In this document: positions 28,432 through 37,444 of the stretch, one piece after another
How the letters are laid out: every line of letters starts with the position of its first letter
Position numbering within the stretch: the first letter of the stretch is position 1
NCBI GenBank assembly: GCA_021849365.1
Contig: JAJZSZ010000002.1
Location: 1 to 52,322 of the forward strand
Direction: 5' to 3'
DNA: 52,322 bases
Source: Bacteroidota bacterium
GTDB lineage: Bacteria; Bacteroidota; Bacteroidia; Bacteroidales; Prolixibacteraceae
Notes under the pieces: generated by a model
Databases searched by the model: none
What the model was told of the DNA's origin: nothing
What the model saw: only the letters and a program-made list of their open reading frames with translations
Program-made: the position numbers and the translations under genes

Positions 28432-29565
28432 ATGAAATTGACAAGACTCTTTAAGGAATTTTTTGAAAGTGAAAAGGCCGGAGGCTTTATCCTGGTTTTT
28501 GCAACTGCTATATCGCTTTTACTTGCCAATTCAGCATTTCAAGCTGAATATTCAGATTTTTGGAATATTACTCTGGGAGGTCACAGTCTCACTCATTGGA
28601 TAAACGATGGCCTAATGACCATTTTCTTCCTGTTAATTGGTCTTGAGCTGGAACGTGAAATTTATCAGGGCGAACTTTCGGACATTAAGAATGCTACTTT
28701 ACCCATTGTAGGTGCTTTAGGTGGAATGTTGGTTCCGGCAGCAATTTTTCTCATATTCAATTTTGGAACTGAAAGTCAGGCGGGCGCCGGAATTCCAATG
28801 GCTACCGATATTGCCTTTGCAATTGGGATTTTATCGTTACTTGGCAAAAAGGTTCCTGCTTCATTAAAGGTCTTCCTTACAGCTCTGGCTGTAATCGACG
28901 ATTTAGGTGCGATCATCATAATCGCAATTTTTTATACTCAAACACTCAGTCTTGTAAACCTATTTATTGCATTGGGAATTTTTGCTGTTCTTGTAGCGCT
29001 TAATCGCATGAAGATTAATAACCTTCTCCCATACTTGATTGGAGGAGTGGCTATGTGGTATTTTATGCTGCATTCGGGAGTACATGCAACAATAACTGGA
29101 GTGTTGTTAGCTTTTGCCATTCCGTTTGGTAATGGTAAAAATAAAACGCCATCAAATAAAGTGCTTCACTTTTTACATAAACCGGTAGCTTTTGTAATAC
29201 TTCCTTTGTTTGCATCAGCAAATACCTGTATTATTCTGGGAGACAATTTGATCGGTGGTCTGGCTAATAATAACAGTATTGGTATAATGGCTGGCTTGGT
29301 TGTAGGAAAACCATTAGGGATTACATTGTTTGCATTAATTGGCATTTGGCTAGGAATTTGCGCTTTGCCGTCCGATTTGAAATGGAAGAATATTTTAGGA
29401 GCAGGGATGCTTGGAGGTATTGGTTTTACTATGTCGATTTTTATAACCTTATTGGCTTTTAGTGATGCCGTGATTATTGATCATTCTAAAATAGCCATTC
29501 TTTTAGGCTCCTTAATTTCTGGAATTCTTGGGTATTTGTGGCTTAAGTTGACATTAAAAACATAG
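28432..29565 (+). CDS. nhaA: Na+/H+ antiporter NhaA
   Basis: SEKAGGFILVFATAISLLLANS; HWINDGLMTIFFLLIGLELERE; ATDIAFAIGILSLLG; IDDLGAIIIIAIFY; GKPLGITLFA. Confidence 0.96.
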   Translation: MKLTRLFKEFFESEKAGGFILVFATAISLLLANSAFQAEYSDFWNITLGGHSLTHWINDGLMTIFFLLIGLELEREIYQGELSDIKNATLPIVGALGGMLVPAAIFLIFNFGTESQAGAGIPMATDIAFAIGILSLLGKKVPASLKVFLTALAVIDDLGAIIIIAIFYTQTLSLVNLFIALGIFAVLVALNRMKINNLLPYLIGGVAMWYFMLHSGVHATITGVLLAFAIPFGNGKNKTPSNKVLHFLHKPVAFVILPLFASANTCIILGDNLIGGLANNNSIGIMAGLVVGKPLGITLFALIGIWLGICALPSDLKWKNILGAGMLGGIGFTMSIFITLLAFSDAVIIDHSKIAILLGSLISGILGYLWLKLTLKT

Positions 29566-29577
29566 AAATACAGCTGA

Positions 29578-30945
29578 TTAGATTTCTTTATCAGCTATAT
29601 ACGCCGGAAAGATTAACTGGAAGCGAGTTCCTTTATTTAGTTCGCTGGTCACTTTTATCTCTACAGAATGTAGCTTCATTACCTTGGCCACAATTGACAG
29701 GCCAATGCCAAATCCACCAATGTATTTCACGTTATCCGATCGGTTGAATGCGTTGAAAATACTATCAATCTGGTCTTCCGGAATACCAACGCCCTGATCA
29801 ATTATCGACACCTGGAGAGATTCGTTGACCATTGAAATTTCTACTTCTACATCGTTCGATGAGAACTTGCAGGCATTCTCGAACAGATTTTTAAAGACAA
29901 TATCGAGCAATCCCTGGTTGCCGTAAACATTCAGATCGTTTTCATTGTCAGGGTATTCAATCTTTGGAAGAATCTTTCTGCCCGGATATTTGGATTTGAT
30001 CGACTGTATGGTGTTAAAAATCAGTTCATCAATTCGAACTGCAGTCATCTGGATGTTTTTATTCCCGTTTAAATGGGCCAGTTCGAGCAAACTGTTAATG
30101 AGCGAATTCATTTTCCTGAGGTCCTCAATAAGCCCGGAGAGATGATTTTTGTAATCTTCAGGCCCACGGGTTTTGCTGAGTATGTAATCCGATTCTGCAA
30201 TCATAATTGCCAATGGTGTCCTCAGTTCGTGTGAAGCATGCGAAACAAATTCATCCTGACTCTTGAACGCCTTTTCGAGGTCGGAAAGCATGTTGTTGAA
30301 TGTAATCGAAAGTTGCTCTATTTCATCCTGTCGTTTCCCTTCGTCCAATCGGTTACTCAGCTTCGATGAGTTGATTTCCTTAACCTTGGTAATGATGTTT
30401 GAAATGGGCTTTATTGCTGATTTCGAGAAAAAATAAGCAGCCGTAACCGAGAGTATAACGCTAATGAGGATGCTCCAAAGTAAAATGCTTTTTAGTTCGT
30501 TGAGGTTTTCTTCGCGATACCGGTCGTGAGCTAACACAAAAACGTGGTAGTTTTGATCGCTCGCCACGTGCACATAACTTACACCATCCTTGTTGTCGAT
30601 TGAGAAAAAGGCAACGCGCGAGTTATAGGTGTGGCTTATTATCTCAACCGGCGTTAACAGGTTGGTTTTGTTACTGTATAATAGTTTGTTCGATTGGTTG
30701 GTAATCGCAATTTCTTCGGCCTCGAACGAACGTGTGGTCTGATGTATCTTTTTTAAGAGTGTGGAGTCAATCTCCTGAATATTGATAGAAAGAATTGCTG
30801 TGTTCTGAGCCTTTTCCAAAAGGCTGTCGCGAAATTTGGACCGTTGACTGCTGAATGAAAAATAATAAACCAGCACCGAGAAAAACACGAGAATACCAAA
30901 AACAATACTGGTAAATTGAAGTGATAATCGTGTTTTAATATTCAT
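29578..30945 (-). CDS. Sensor histidine kinase, paralogous to 25734-27110
   Basis: FVSHASHELRTPLAIMIAESDY; NLFENACKFS; IIDQGVGIPE; GGFGIGLSIVAKV. Confidence 0.95.
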   Translation of the reverse strand: MNIKTRLSLQFTSIVFGILVFFSVLVYYFSFSSQRSKFRDSLLEKAQNTAILSINIQEIDSTLLKKIHQTTRSFEAEEIAITNQSNKLLYSNKTNLLTPVEIISHTYNSRVAFFSIDNKDGVSYVHVASDQNYHVFVLAHDRYREENLNELKSILLWSILISVILSVTAAYFFSKSAIKPISNIITKVKEINSSKLSNRLDEGKRQDEIEQLSITFNNMLSDLEKAFKSQDEFVSHASHELRTPLAIMIAESDYILSKTRGPEDYKNHLSGLIEDLRKMNSLINSLLELAHLNGNKNIQMTAVRIDELIFNTIQSIKSKYPGRKILPKIEYPDNENDLNVYGNQGLLDIVFKNLFENACKFSSNDVEVEISMVNESLQVSIIDQGVGIPEDQIDSIFNAFNRSDNVKYIGGFGIGLSIVAKVMKLHSVEIKVTSELNKGTRFQLIFPAYIADKEI

Positions 30946-31041
30946 AAATAAACATTTGAGTGTTCAGTCGTACTTGTCAGGCTCCGTTGTTTTGAACACA
31001 AATTTGGGGTGGCACTATTACAGCGACTTTGGCCCGTTTTT

Positions 31042-31758
31042 TTACAGTTCTTTTTCGCTGCAATAAAAGCCAAAGCCAAATTTAGTGTGGATTATCTTCG
31101 GTTCAAAGTTTTTATCTATTTTCTTTCGTAAGTAATTCACATACACATCGATGATGTTGGTTCCGGTTTCGAAGTCGAGATCCCAGACTTTTTCGATGAT
31201 AAATTCGCGGGAAAGGATTTTGTCTTTATTTCGGAGAAAAGTTTCCATTAAAGCAAATTCTTTCGAGGTCAGGTCAATTTTCTGACCGGCCCGGGTTGCA
31301 GTTTTTCGGTCAAGATCCATTTCAAAATCAGCAATGCTCAATATTCTTGATTCCTGAACAACGACATCCTTTCTTTTCAGGAAAACATTTATCCTGGCCA
31401 GCAATTCTCTGTAGTCGAAAGGTTTAAGTACATAGTCGTCGGCTCCGGCTTCAAAACCGATTAATTTATTTTCCGGAGTTCCGAGGGCTGTAAGCATTAT
31501 GATCGGGATCTTGTTGTTCGTTTTGCGGATTTCCTTGCAAAGTTCATAGCCGTTCATCAACGGAAGATTAATGTCGAGAACAACAAGGTCGTACTCGTTA
31601 TTTTCCATCATTCTTTTTCCAACATATCCGTCGCTAGCTATATCTGCTTTAAATCCTGATTCTTGCAACTGTTTTTGAATGATTTCAGCGAGTCGCAATT
31701 CATCTTCAACAATTAATATTTGCGTTTCGAGCATTTTGGTGTAATATTTCATCGGCAA
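31042..31758 (-). CDS. OmpR-family response regulator, paralogous to 27107-27805
   Basis: QILIVEDELRLAEIIQKQL; LVVLDINLPLMNG; GADDYVLKPFDYRELLARI; winged-helix domain. Confidence 0.94.
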   Translation of the reverse strand: MPMKYYTKMLETQILIVEDELRLAEIIQKQLQESGFKADIASDGYVGKRMMENNEYDLVVLDINLPLMNGYELCKEIRKTNNKIPIIMLTALGTPENKLIGFEAGADDYVLKPFDYRELLARINVFLKRKDVVVQESRILSIADFEMDLDRKTATRAGQKIDLTSKEFALMETFLRNKDKILSREFIIEKVWDLDFETGTNIIDVYVNYLRKKIDKNFEPKIIHTKFGFGFYCSEKEL

Positions 31759-32042
31759 AACTAAGACACAATAACCAATAAATCTTGTTTTTAATGAATT
31801 TCTAATAACTTTCTAACTGTCCTTTAACGGCGATCACAAGAATACAATGCTAGATTTGTTGCATTAAAGTTCGAATCAGATACTGACCCGATTAATAACG
31901 TGGAACTTATTATTCAAAGGTGTAATCTGATAAGTATTTTAGGTATTTGTTTTCTCTAAATAAACTCAATTTTTTCGATTTATTGGATTTTCTCTAAAGG
32001 ATTCTGTAAAGGAAGTTACAGAGGATGGTTTTAAAATTTTAA

Positions 32043-32070
32043 GGATACCGTGCACCAGGGGCGCGGTATC
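32043..32070. terminator. Terminator-like hairpin
   Basis: GATACCGTGC...GCGCGGTATC followed by TTTATTTT on the + strand. Confidence 0.5.
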
Positions 32071-32098
32071 TTTATTTTATGGAATTAGGTAAAGCGAG

Positions 32099-32515
32099 TT
32101 ATTTGGGTAACTGCAATATGTTCAGAACCATGAAAAACAAGGCAAGTGCCAATAGTACAATTAGGAATAAACTTGCTTTATGAAATCGGCTTTTAAACAG
32201 GTTTAGGAGTAATGATATCAGGCTTATAACTGAAAAACCGGCAACCATTCTGAAATAACTCATAATCCGGATTTCTTTTGGAATTGAAGTCGAATTCTCG
32301 GGCAAAGTAATACCCGAATTGGTCAACAGCATCCAAAATGACAATCCTCCCAGTAAAATAAAAACTACCTGCCCGTAAATAATTAGCTTTTCTTTTTTTT
32401 CAATCCACCCGAAAAGAATCAGGGCAATACCTAGAAAAAGAGAATATTGTGAGGCAGTAACCGGTCCGAGTAACATTGCAGAGTCCATATTGTAAATGAA
32501 TTTGATAGTCGGCAA
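32099..32515 (-). CDS. Small multi-TM hypothetical membrane protein
   Basis: 138 aa, about four hydrophobic segments; no recognised motif. Confidence 0.6.
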   Translation of the reverse strand: MPTIKFIYNMDSAMLLGPVTASQYSLFLGIALILFGWIEKKEKLIIYGQVVFILLGGLSFWMLLTNSGITLPENSTSIPKEIRIMSYFRMVAGFSVISLISLLLNLFKSRFHKASLFLIVLLALALFFMVLNILQLPK

Positions 32516-32600
32516 ATGTGTTAATTTTTAGTCAAACAAAAAACAATAGCCGTATTCAATAGCAACAAATGGCTATTTTTGGCAGAAATCAGAAAAATAC

Positions 32601-33218
32601 ATGATGATAAAGACAAATCTGGACATCAATCCGAAAGCTAAAGGATTGATTTTTGACCTTGATGGTACTTTAGCCGACACAATGCCTATTCATTATATTG
32701 CCTGGAAAAATGCAGCGGCAAAATATGGTATCGATTTTACCACAGAGCTTTTTGCTCAGCTTGCCGGGATTCCTCTTTACCCAACTGTCGAAAAGATTAA
32801 TCAGATTTTTGGCTTGACTATTGATCCAAAGGAAATGGGAGATCTGAAGGAAGAAGAATTCGAAAATAATATGCATCTTACTCCTGAGATTAAAGTGGTA
32901 ACCGACCTGGTTCGCAAGTATCACGGAAAAATTCCGATGGCTGTTGGTACCGGAGGTTCGCGGCGGTTATCACTGAAAACATTGGGTATTATTGGTCTTG
33001 AAGGCTATTTTGATATTTTGGTGACCAGCGAAGATGTCAGTCATTTTAAACCTCATCCTGAAACTTTCGTCAAATGTGCCGAATTGATGGGTATTGCCCC
33101 TGCCGATTGCGAAGTTTTTGAAGATGGAATTCTTGGCATGCAGGCAGCACGAACTGCCGGAATGATGGTGGTTGATGTAACCGAATATTATGAAGTAACT
33201 ATAGGTAAAAAACTATGA
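32601..33218 (+). CDS. HAD-superfamily hydrolase (beta-phosphoglucomutase-like)
   Basis: GLIFDLDGTLADTMPIHYIAWK; VTSEDVSHFKPHPETFVKCAELMG; VFEDGILGMQAARTAGM. Confidence 0.93.
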   Translation: MMIKTNLDINPKAKGLIFDLDGTLADTMPIHYIAWKNAAAKYGIDFTTELFAQLAGIPLYPTVEKINQIFGLTIDPKEMGDLKEEEFENNMHLTPEIKVVTDLVRKYHGKIPMAVGTGGSRRLSLKTLGIIGLEGYFDILVTSEDVSHFKPHPETFVKCAELMGIAPADCEVFEDGILGMQAARTAGMMVVDVTEYYEVTIGKKL

Positions 33219-34228
33219 AACTAAAAGCTGGCTTGTTGGTCTTGTCGGGAACGATTTTGTTCTCCTGTTCTTTAGTAAAGAAGACTTTAAATCATGAATA
33301 CACTGTGATGTCGTACAATGTTGAGAATTTGTTTGATACGGTAGATGACCCGAAAGTTCCGGATGAAGAATTTTTACCTGCAAGCGAAAAAAAGTGGGAT
33401 AATGAGAAGTACCAGAAAAAACTAGCTGATATTGCCCGGGTGATTTCGGAGGTTAATCCATTAGAGCTACCGGAAGTGGTTGGTCTTGTTGAGGTGGAAA
33501 ATCAGCAGGTGCTGGAAGATTTGGTGAATACCGGAAAGCTAAAAGGACAATATGCCATTATTCACGAAGAAAGCCCTGATTATCGCGGAATTGATGTCGC
33601 CCTGATTTACCGTAAAGACGCATTCAGTGAAACAACTCACGAAGTTTTACCGGTTACATTTCCAGATGATCCTGAATTTAAAACCCGCGATATATTACAT
33701 GTAACCGGAAAAATTAAAAATAAAACGGTTCATGTTTTCGTAAATCACTGGCCTTCGCGTATCGGGGGCGATGAAAAAACTGAGCCTAAGCGGGTTTTGG
33801 CGGCTTCGGTTCTGAAAAAGAAAGTTGATGAGCTCTGTGCAGCCGACCCGAAGGCGCGCATTATTATTATGGGCGATATGAATGACGAGCCAGCCAATAA
33901 AAGTCTGATGGAAGCTCTTAGTGCCGAATCTCCCGACTCCAAAGCACTTCTGGTCAATTTGATGATGCCTGATGATGCCAATGGAAATGGAACTTATTTC
34001 TACAGCGGAAACTGGAATATGCTCGACAATCTGGTCGTTTCAAAAAGTGTTTTAAAAGGCAAAGGAATATTTGTTGAAGGGCAAAAAGGAAATATTTTTA
34101 GTAACGACTGGATGATTTTTACTAACAAAAACGGAGATAAAACACCGAACCGTTCCTATGTAGGAAACAAATATGTTGGAGGAGTGAGTGATCATTTCCC
34201 GGTTTACTTCAAGATGATAGTGAAGTAA
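33215..34228 (+). CDS. Endonuclease/exonuclease/phosphatase family lipoprotein
   Basis: SGTILFSCS lipobox; YTVMSYNVENLFDT; GLVEVENQQVL; VNHWPSR; IIMGDMNDEP; SDHFPVYFK. Confidence 0.88.
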   Translation: MKLKAGLLVLSGTILFSCSLVKKTLNHEYTVMSYNVENLFDTVDDPKVPDEEFLPASEKKWDNEKYQKKLADIARVISEVNPLELPEVVGLVEVENQQVLEDLVNTGKLKGQYAIIHEESPDYRGIDVALIYRKDAFSETTHEVLPVTFPDDPEFKTRDILHVTGKIKNKTVHVFVNHWPSRIGGDEKTEPKRVLAASVLKKKVDELCAADPKARIIIMGDMNDEPANKSLMEALSAESPDSKALLVNLMMPDDANGNGTYFYSGNWNMLDNLVVSKSVLKGKGIFVEGQKGNIFSNDWMIFTNKNGDKTPNRSYVGNKYVGGVSDHFPVYFKMIVK

Positions 34229-34241
34229 TTGCACAAAATAA

Positions 34242-34272
34242 GAAAAGCGGCCTTCCTTGGAAAGTCGCTTTT
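34242..34272. terminator. Terminator between the EEP protein (+) and gpx (-)
   Basis: GAAAAGCG...CGCTTTTC with an inner imperfect stem and T-rich flank. Confidence 0.6.
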
Positions 34273-34297
34273 CATTCTTTTAACCAATTCACAAAAA

Positions 34298-34834
34298 CTA
34301 TTTTTTAATCCAACCAACTATTTTTTCATCATCTGGTTTTATTTTCGGATCAACAACATCAACCAGCTTGCCATTTTCATCTATCAGGTATTTCTGAAAG
34401 TTCCATTTAACTTCCGAATCCATCACACCATTTTTGCTTTTGCTGGTCAGCCATTGGTAAAGCGGGTCCATATCGTCACCTTTAACCGAAATTTTCGACA
34501 TCATTTTAAATTTCACTCCATAATTCTTTTCGCAGAATTCTGCAATTTCTTTATTCGAGCCTGGTTCCTGCGATGCAAAGTTGTTGGCAGGAAAACCAAT
34601 GATGGTGAATTTGTCGCCTCCATATGTTTCAAATAGCGATTCAAGTTGCTTGTATTGTGGCGTTAATCCACATTTTGAGGCGGTGTTTACTACCAAAACT
34701 TTCTTTCCTTTTAAGCTCGAAAGATCGAAATCTTTACCGTCGATGTCTTTCACCTTGAAATCGTAAAACGATTGCTGGCCAAAAACTATTGTTGAAATTA
34801 AAATCAGGCTAAAAATCATTGCTAGTCTTTTCAT
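34298..34834 (-). CDS. Exported glutathione peroxidase family protein (Cys-type)
   Basis: Signal peptide MKRLAMIFSLILISTIVFGQ; VVNTASKCGLTPQYKQLESLF; IIGFPANNFASQEPGSN; KWNFQKYLID. The track ORF extends upstream to 34954. Confidence 0.9.
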   Translation of the reverse strand: MKRLAMIFSLILISTIVFGQQSFYDFKVKDIDGKDFDLSSLKGKKVLVVNTASKCGLTPQYKQLESLFETYGGDKFTIIGFPANNFASQEPGSNKEIAEFCEKNYGVKFKMMSKISVKGDDMDPLYQWLTSKSKNGVMDSEVKWNFQKYLIDENGKLVDVVDPKIKPDDEKIVGWIKK

Positions 34835-34916
34835 CTTATTGTTTTTATGTGTTTTGTTATAATAAACAAACCTGAATGCATAAAGGTTTGTCGGGGCCAT
34901 GTTAATAAGTTTAAAT

Positions 34917-34945
34917 TTGACGTTAGGCCAGAATTTGTATATTTG
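34917..34945 (+). promoter_or_regulatory. Candidate promoter for dnaX
   Basis: TTG (34917-34919), 18-nt spacer, TATATTTG (34938-34945) matching TAnnTTTG; 22 nt before ATG 34968. Confidence 0.5.
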
Positions 34946-34967
34946 GTCGTTCAATTCAGCACCGTTT

Positions 34968-36071
34968 ATGGAGAATTTTATCGTTTCAGCCCGGAAATAC
35001 CGGCCAGATACTTTTCAAACAGTTGTGGGGCAGGCCTCAATTACTTCAACATTGAAGAATGCTATTAAAAACAGCCAGCTTGCACATGCCTATTTGTTTT
35101 GCGGACCTCGAGGTGTGGGTAAAACCACCTGTGCCCGAATCTTTGCAAAAACAATTAACTGCCAGAACCTGACTGCTGAAATTGAACCGTGTAATGAATG
35201 TGAATCGTGCAGAGCATTTAACGGGAGTCGTTCGTACAATATTCATGAGCTCGATGCTGCTTCGAACAACTCGGTTGACGATATTCGCAACCTGACCGAT
35301 CAGGTTCGCATTCCACCACAGATCGGCCATTATAGTGTGTATATTATCGACGAGGTTCACATGTTGTCGCAGGCTGCGTTCAATGCATTCCTGAAAACAT
35401 TGGAAGAGCCACCGCGTCACGCTATTTTTATATTGGCTACTACCGAGAAGCACAAAATTCTGCCAACTATTTTATCGCGTTGCCAGATTTTTGATTTTAA
35501 CCGTATTAAAATCAGCGATATTTCCGGACATTTGGGTAATGTCGCTGGAAAAGAATCGGTGGCAATCGAATCTGAAGCTTTAAATGTTATCGCTCAAAAG
35601 GCTGATGGTGCCATGCGCGATGCCTTGTCTATTTTCGATCAGATTGTAAGTTTTTCAGGCCGGAACATTACCTATAAGGATGTTATTACAAACCTGAATG
35701 TTCTCGATTACGACTACTATTTCCGTATTGTCGATTTATTCCTGATCAATGATATCTCCGGAAGTTTGATGCTTTTCAACGAAATTCTGGATCATGGATT
35801 TGATGGTCACCATTTTATTACCGGACTGAGTTCTCATTTCCGCGATGTGATGGTCTCTAAAGATCCTGTAACTATTCAGTTACTTGAGGTAGGAGGGGAG
35901 ATCCGCGAGAAATACAAAGTTCAGGCTGCACGTTGCGACGGAGATTTCCTCGTGGGGGCATTGCAGATAGCCAACGAATGCGATCTGCAATATAAAGCCA
36001 GCCAGAATAAAAGGCTCTTGGTAGAACTAGCTTTAATTAAAATAGCCCAGCTCACCTTAAAAAAAAAATAG
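34968..36071 (+). CDS. dnaX: DNA polymerase III gamma/tau subunit, zero-frame (gamma-like) product ending at the A10-TAG
   Basis: MENFIVSARKYRPDTFQTVVGQ; FCGPRGVGKTTCARIFAK; CxxxxxxxxCxxC zinc-finger region; EVHMLSQAAFNAFLKTLEEPP; ends LTLKKK-TAG. Confidence 0.95.
   Translation: MENFIVSARKYRPDTFQTVVGQASITSTLKNAIKNSQLAHAYLFCGPRGVGKTTCARIFAKTINCQNLTAEIEPCNECESCRAFNGSRSYNIHELDAASNNSVDDIRNLTDQVRIPPQIGHYSVYIIDEVHMLSQAAFNAFLKTLEEPPRHAIFILATTEKHKILPTILSRCQIFDFNRIKISDISGHLGNVAGKESVAIESEALNVIAQKADGAMRDALSIFDQIVSFSGRNITYKDVITNLNVLDYDYYFRIVDLFLINDISGSLMLFNEILDHGFDGHHFITGLSSHFRDVMVSKDPVTIQLLEVGGEIREKYKVQAARCDGDFLVGALQIANECDLQYKASQNKRLLVELALIKIAQLTLKKK
36059..36068 (+). promoter_or_regulatory. A10 homopolymer: candidate transcriptional/translational slippage site in dnaX
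   Basis: TTA AAA AAA AAA TAG in frame zero; a -1 shift gives ATA GCT GAC... open to 36712. Confidence 0.6.
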
Positions 36072-36712
36072 CTGACGTTTCCGACGATCATGCTCTTTTA
36101 CCAATCTCGGCTTCTGCTGAACAGCTGGCTGCTTCTATTCCGCAGGCAACTGTTTCTGCTGAGCGGAACATTGTTCCACCGGCATCAGTTAATCCGGAGC
36201 CTACAGAGAAAACCTCTTCGGTAAGAATTCTCCGAAAGGCAGGAAGTTCCCTTACTCCATCAATAAAAGATGCACTTGCCGGTAAAGTGGTTGAGAAAAC
36301 CATTATTGAAGAAATTACTGAGATAGAGTATAGCGAGTACGAGAATTTCTCTGACACATTTACATCTGAACAGCTTGAACTAAAATGGAAGGAATTTCTG
36401 GACACGATTTCGGATCGTCCCAATCTGCTGGCTACACTTTCTCGTGTTCCTGAATTAATGGATGGAAATAAACTTTTGTTGAAAATTGGCAACTCTGTTC
36501 AGGAGGAAGAAGTTCGGTTAATCAAACCTGATCTGGTTGGATTTCTGAAGCGTGAACTTCGCAACTCGGCTATTGAATTGACAACATCGATAGAACGAAT
36601 TGAAACGGAGCGGACTCATTTTAACGATTCGGAGAAACTGCAAATGCTCATTCAGAAGAATCCGGAGTTAATGGAATTAAAGCAAAAGTTTAATCTTGAT
36701 TTTAATGCTTGA
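36068..36712 (+). CDS. dnaX: -1-frame continuation of dnaX (tau-like C-terminal domains)
   Basis: Manual translation from 36068 has no stop until TGA 36710-36712: IADVSDDHALLPISASAEQLAASIPQATVSAERN...(Ala/Pro/Ser linker)...LELKWKEFLDTISDRPNLLATLSRVPELMDGNKLLLKIGNSVQEEE... The track shows only a GTG-started part, 36287-36712. Confidence 0.7.
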   Translation: MADVSDDHALLPISASAEQLAASIPQATVSAERNIVPPASVNPEPTEKTSSVRILRKAGSSLTPSIKDALAGKVVEKTIIEEITEIEYSEYENFSDTFTSEQLELKWKEFLDTISDRPNLLATLSRVPELMDGNKLLLKIGNSVQEEEVRLIKPDLVGFLKRELRNSAIELTTSIERIETERTHFNDSEKLQMLIQKNPELMELKQKFNLDFNA

Positions 36713-36823
36713 TAGTTAATTCATTCAGAATATTTAACAATTTTATTTTCGACAACCCGGGGAATGATGCTTAAATGAGCATAAAATTTTGTACTTTTAG
36801 TCAAAATTGAAAAACCAAAGGCA

Positions 36824-37336
36824 ATGATAAAAAAAGAAGTTTTAGACGCATTAAATGAACAGATAAATGCGGAATCGTATTCGGCTTATATGTATCTGTC
36901 GATGGCAGCTTACTTTGAAAATATGGGGCTTTCGGGGTTTGCCCATTGGATGAAAGTACAATATCAGGAAGAATCGGCACATGCATTGAAATTCTTTAAC
37001 TATGTAACCGAACGTGGCGGTAAAGTTGTTTTGAAAGCCATCGATCAGGTTCCGGTTGAGTTTGATGGAATTGTTGATGTTTTTGAAAAGACCCTTGTTC
37101 ATGAGGTTCATGTAAGCGGTTTAATTAATAATTTGATGAATGTTGCTATTTCGGCCAGCGATCATGCGTCGCAGAGTTTCCTGAAATGGTTTGTAGATGA
37201 GCAGGTGGAAGAAGAAGCCAACGTTGAAAAAATTCTGGCAACACTTAAACTCATCAACGGACAAGGTAATGGCATTTTTATGATGGATCGTGAATTAAGT
37301 CAGCGAGTATTTGTTGATCCCAACGCAGCAGCATAA
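36824..37336 (+). CDS. Ferritin
   Basis: LNEQINAESYSAYMYLSMAAYFE; YQEESAHALKFFNYV; EQVEEEANVEKIL. Confidence 0.95.
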   Translation: MIKKEVLDALNEQINAESYSAYMYLSMAAYFENMGLSGFAHWMKVQYQEESAHALKFFNYVTERGGKVVLKAIDQVPVEFDGIVDVFEKTLVHEVHVSGLINNLMNVAISASDHASQSFLKWFVDEQVEEEANVEKILATLKLINGQGNGIFMMDRELSQRVFVDPNAAA

Positions 37337-37359
37337 ATTTTTTCAATATATATTTTGTA

Positions 37360-37385
37360 AAAAGGCTGCCATTTGGCAGCCTTTT
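37360..37385 (+). terminator. Terminator downstream of ferritin
   Basis: AAAAGGCTGCC-ATTT-GGCAGCCTTTT plus T tract. Confidence 0.85.
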
Positions 37386-37444
37386 TTATTTGATAAAAAA
37401 GATGACAACAAGAAGATTAGTTTAACGTATGTAAAGAAAACGCT

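Noticed and set aside
31869-31877. GTTCGAATC resembling a tRNA T-arm
   Set aside because: No acceptor, D or anticodon stem around it.
36287-36712. Track ORF as an independent GTG-started gene
   Set aside because: The same frame is open back to the dnaX A10 run with a tau-like linker, so it is better read as the dnaX C-terminus.
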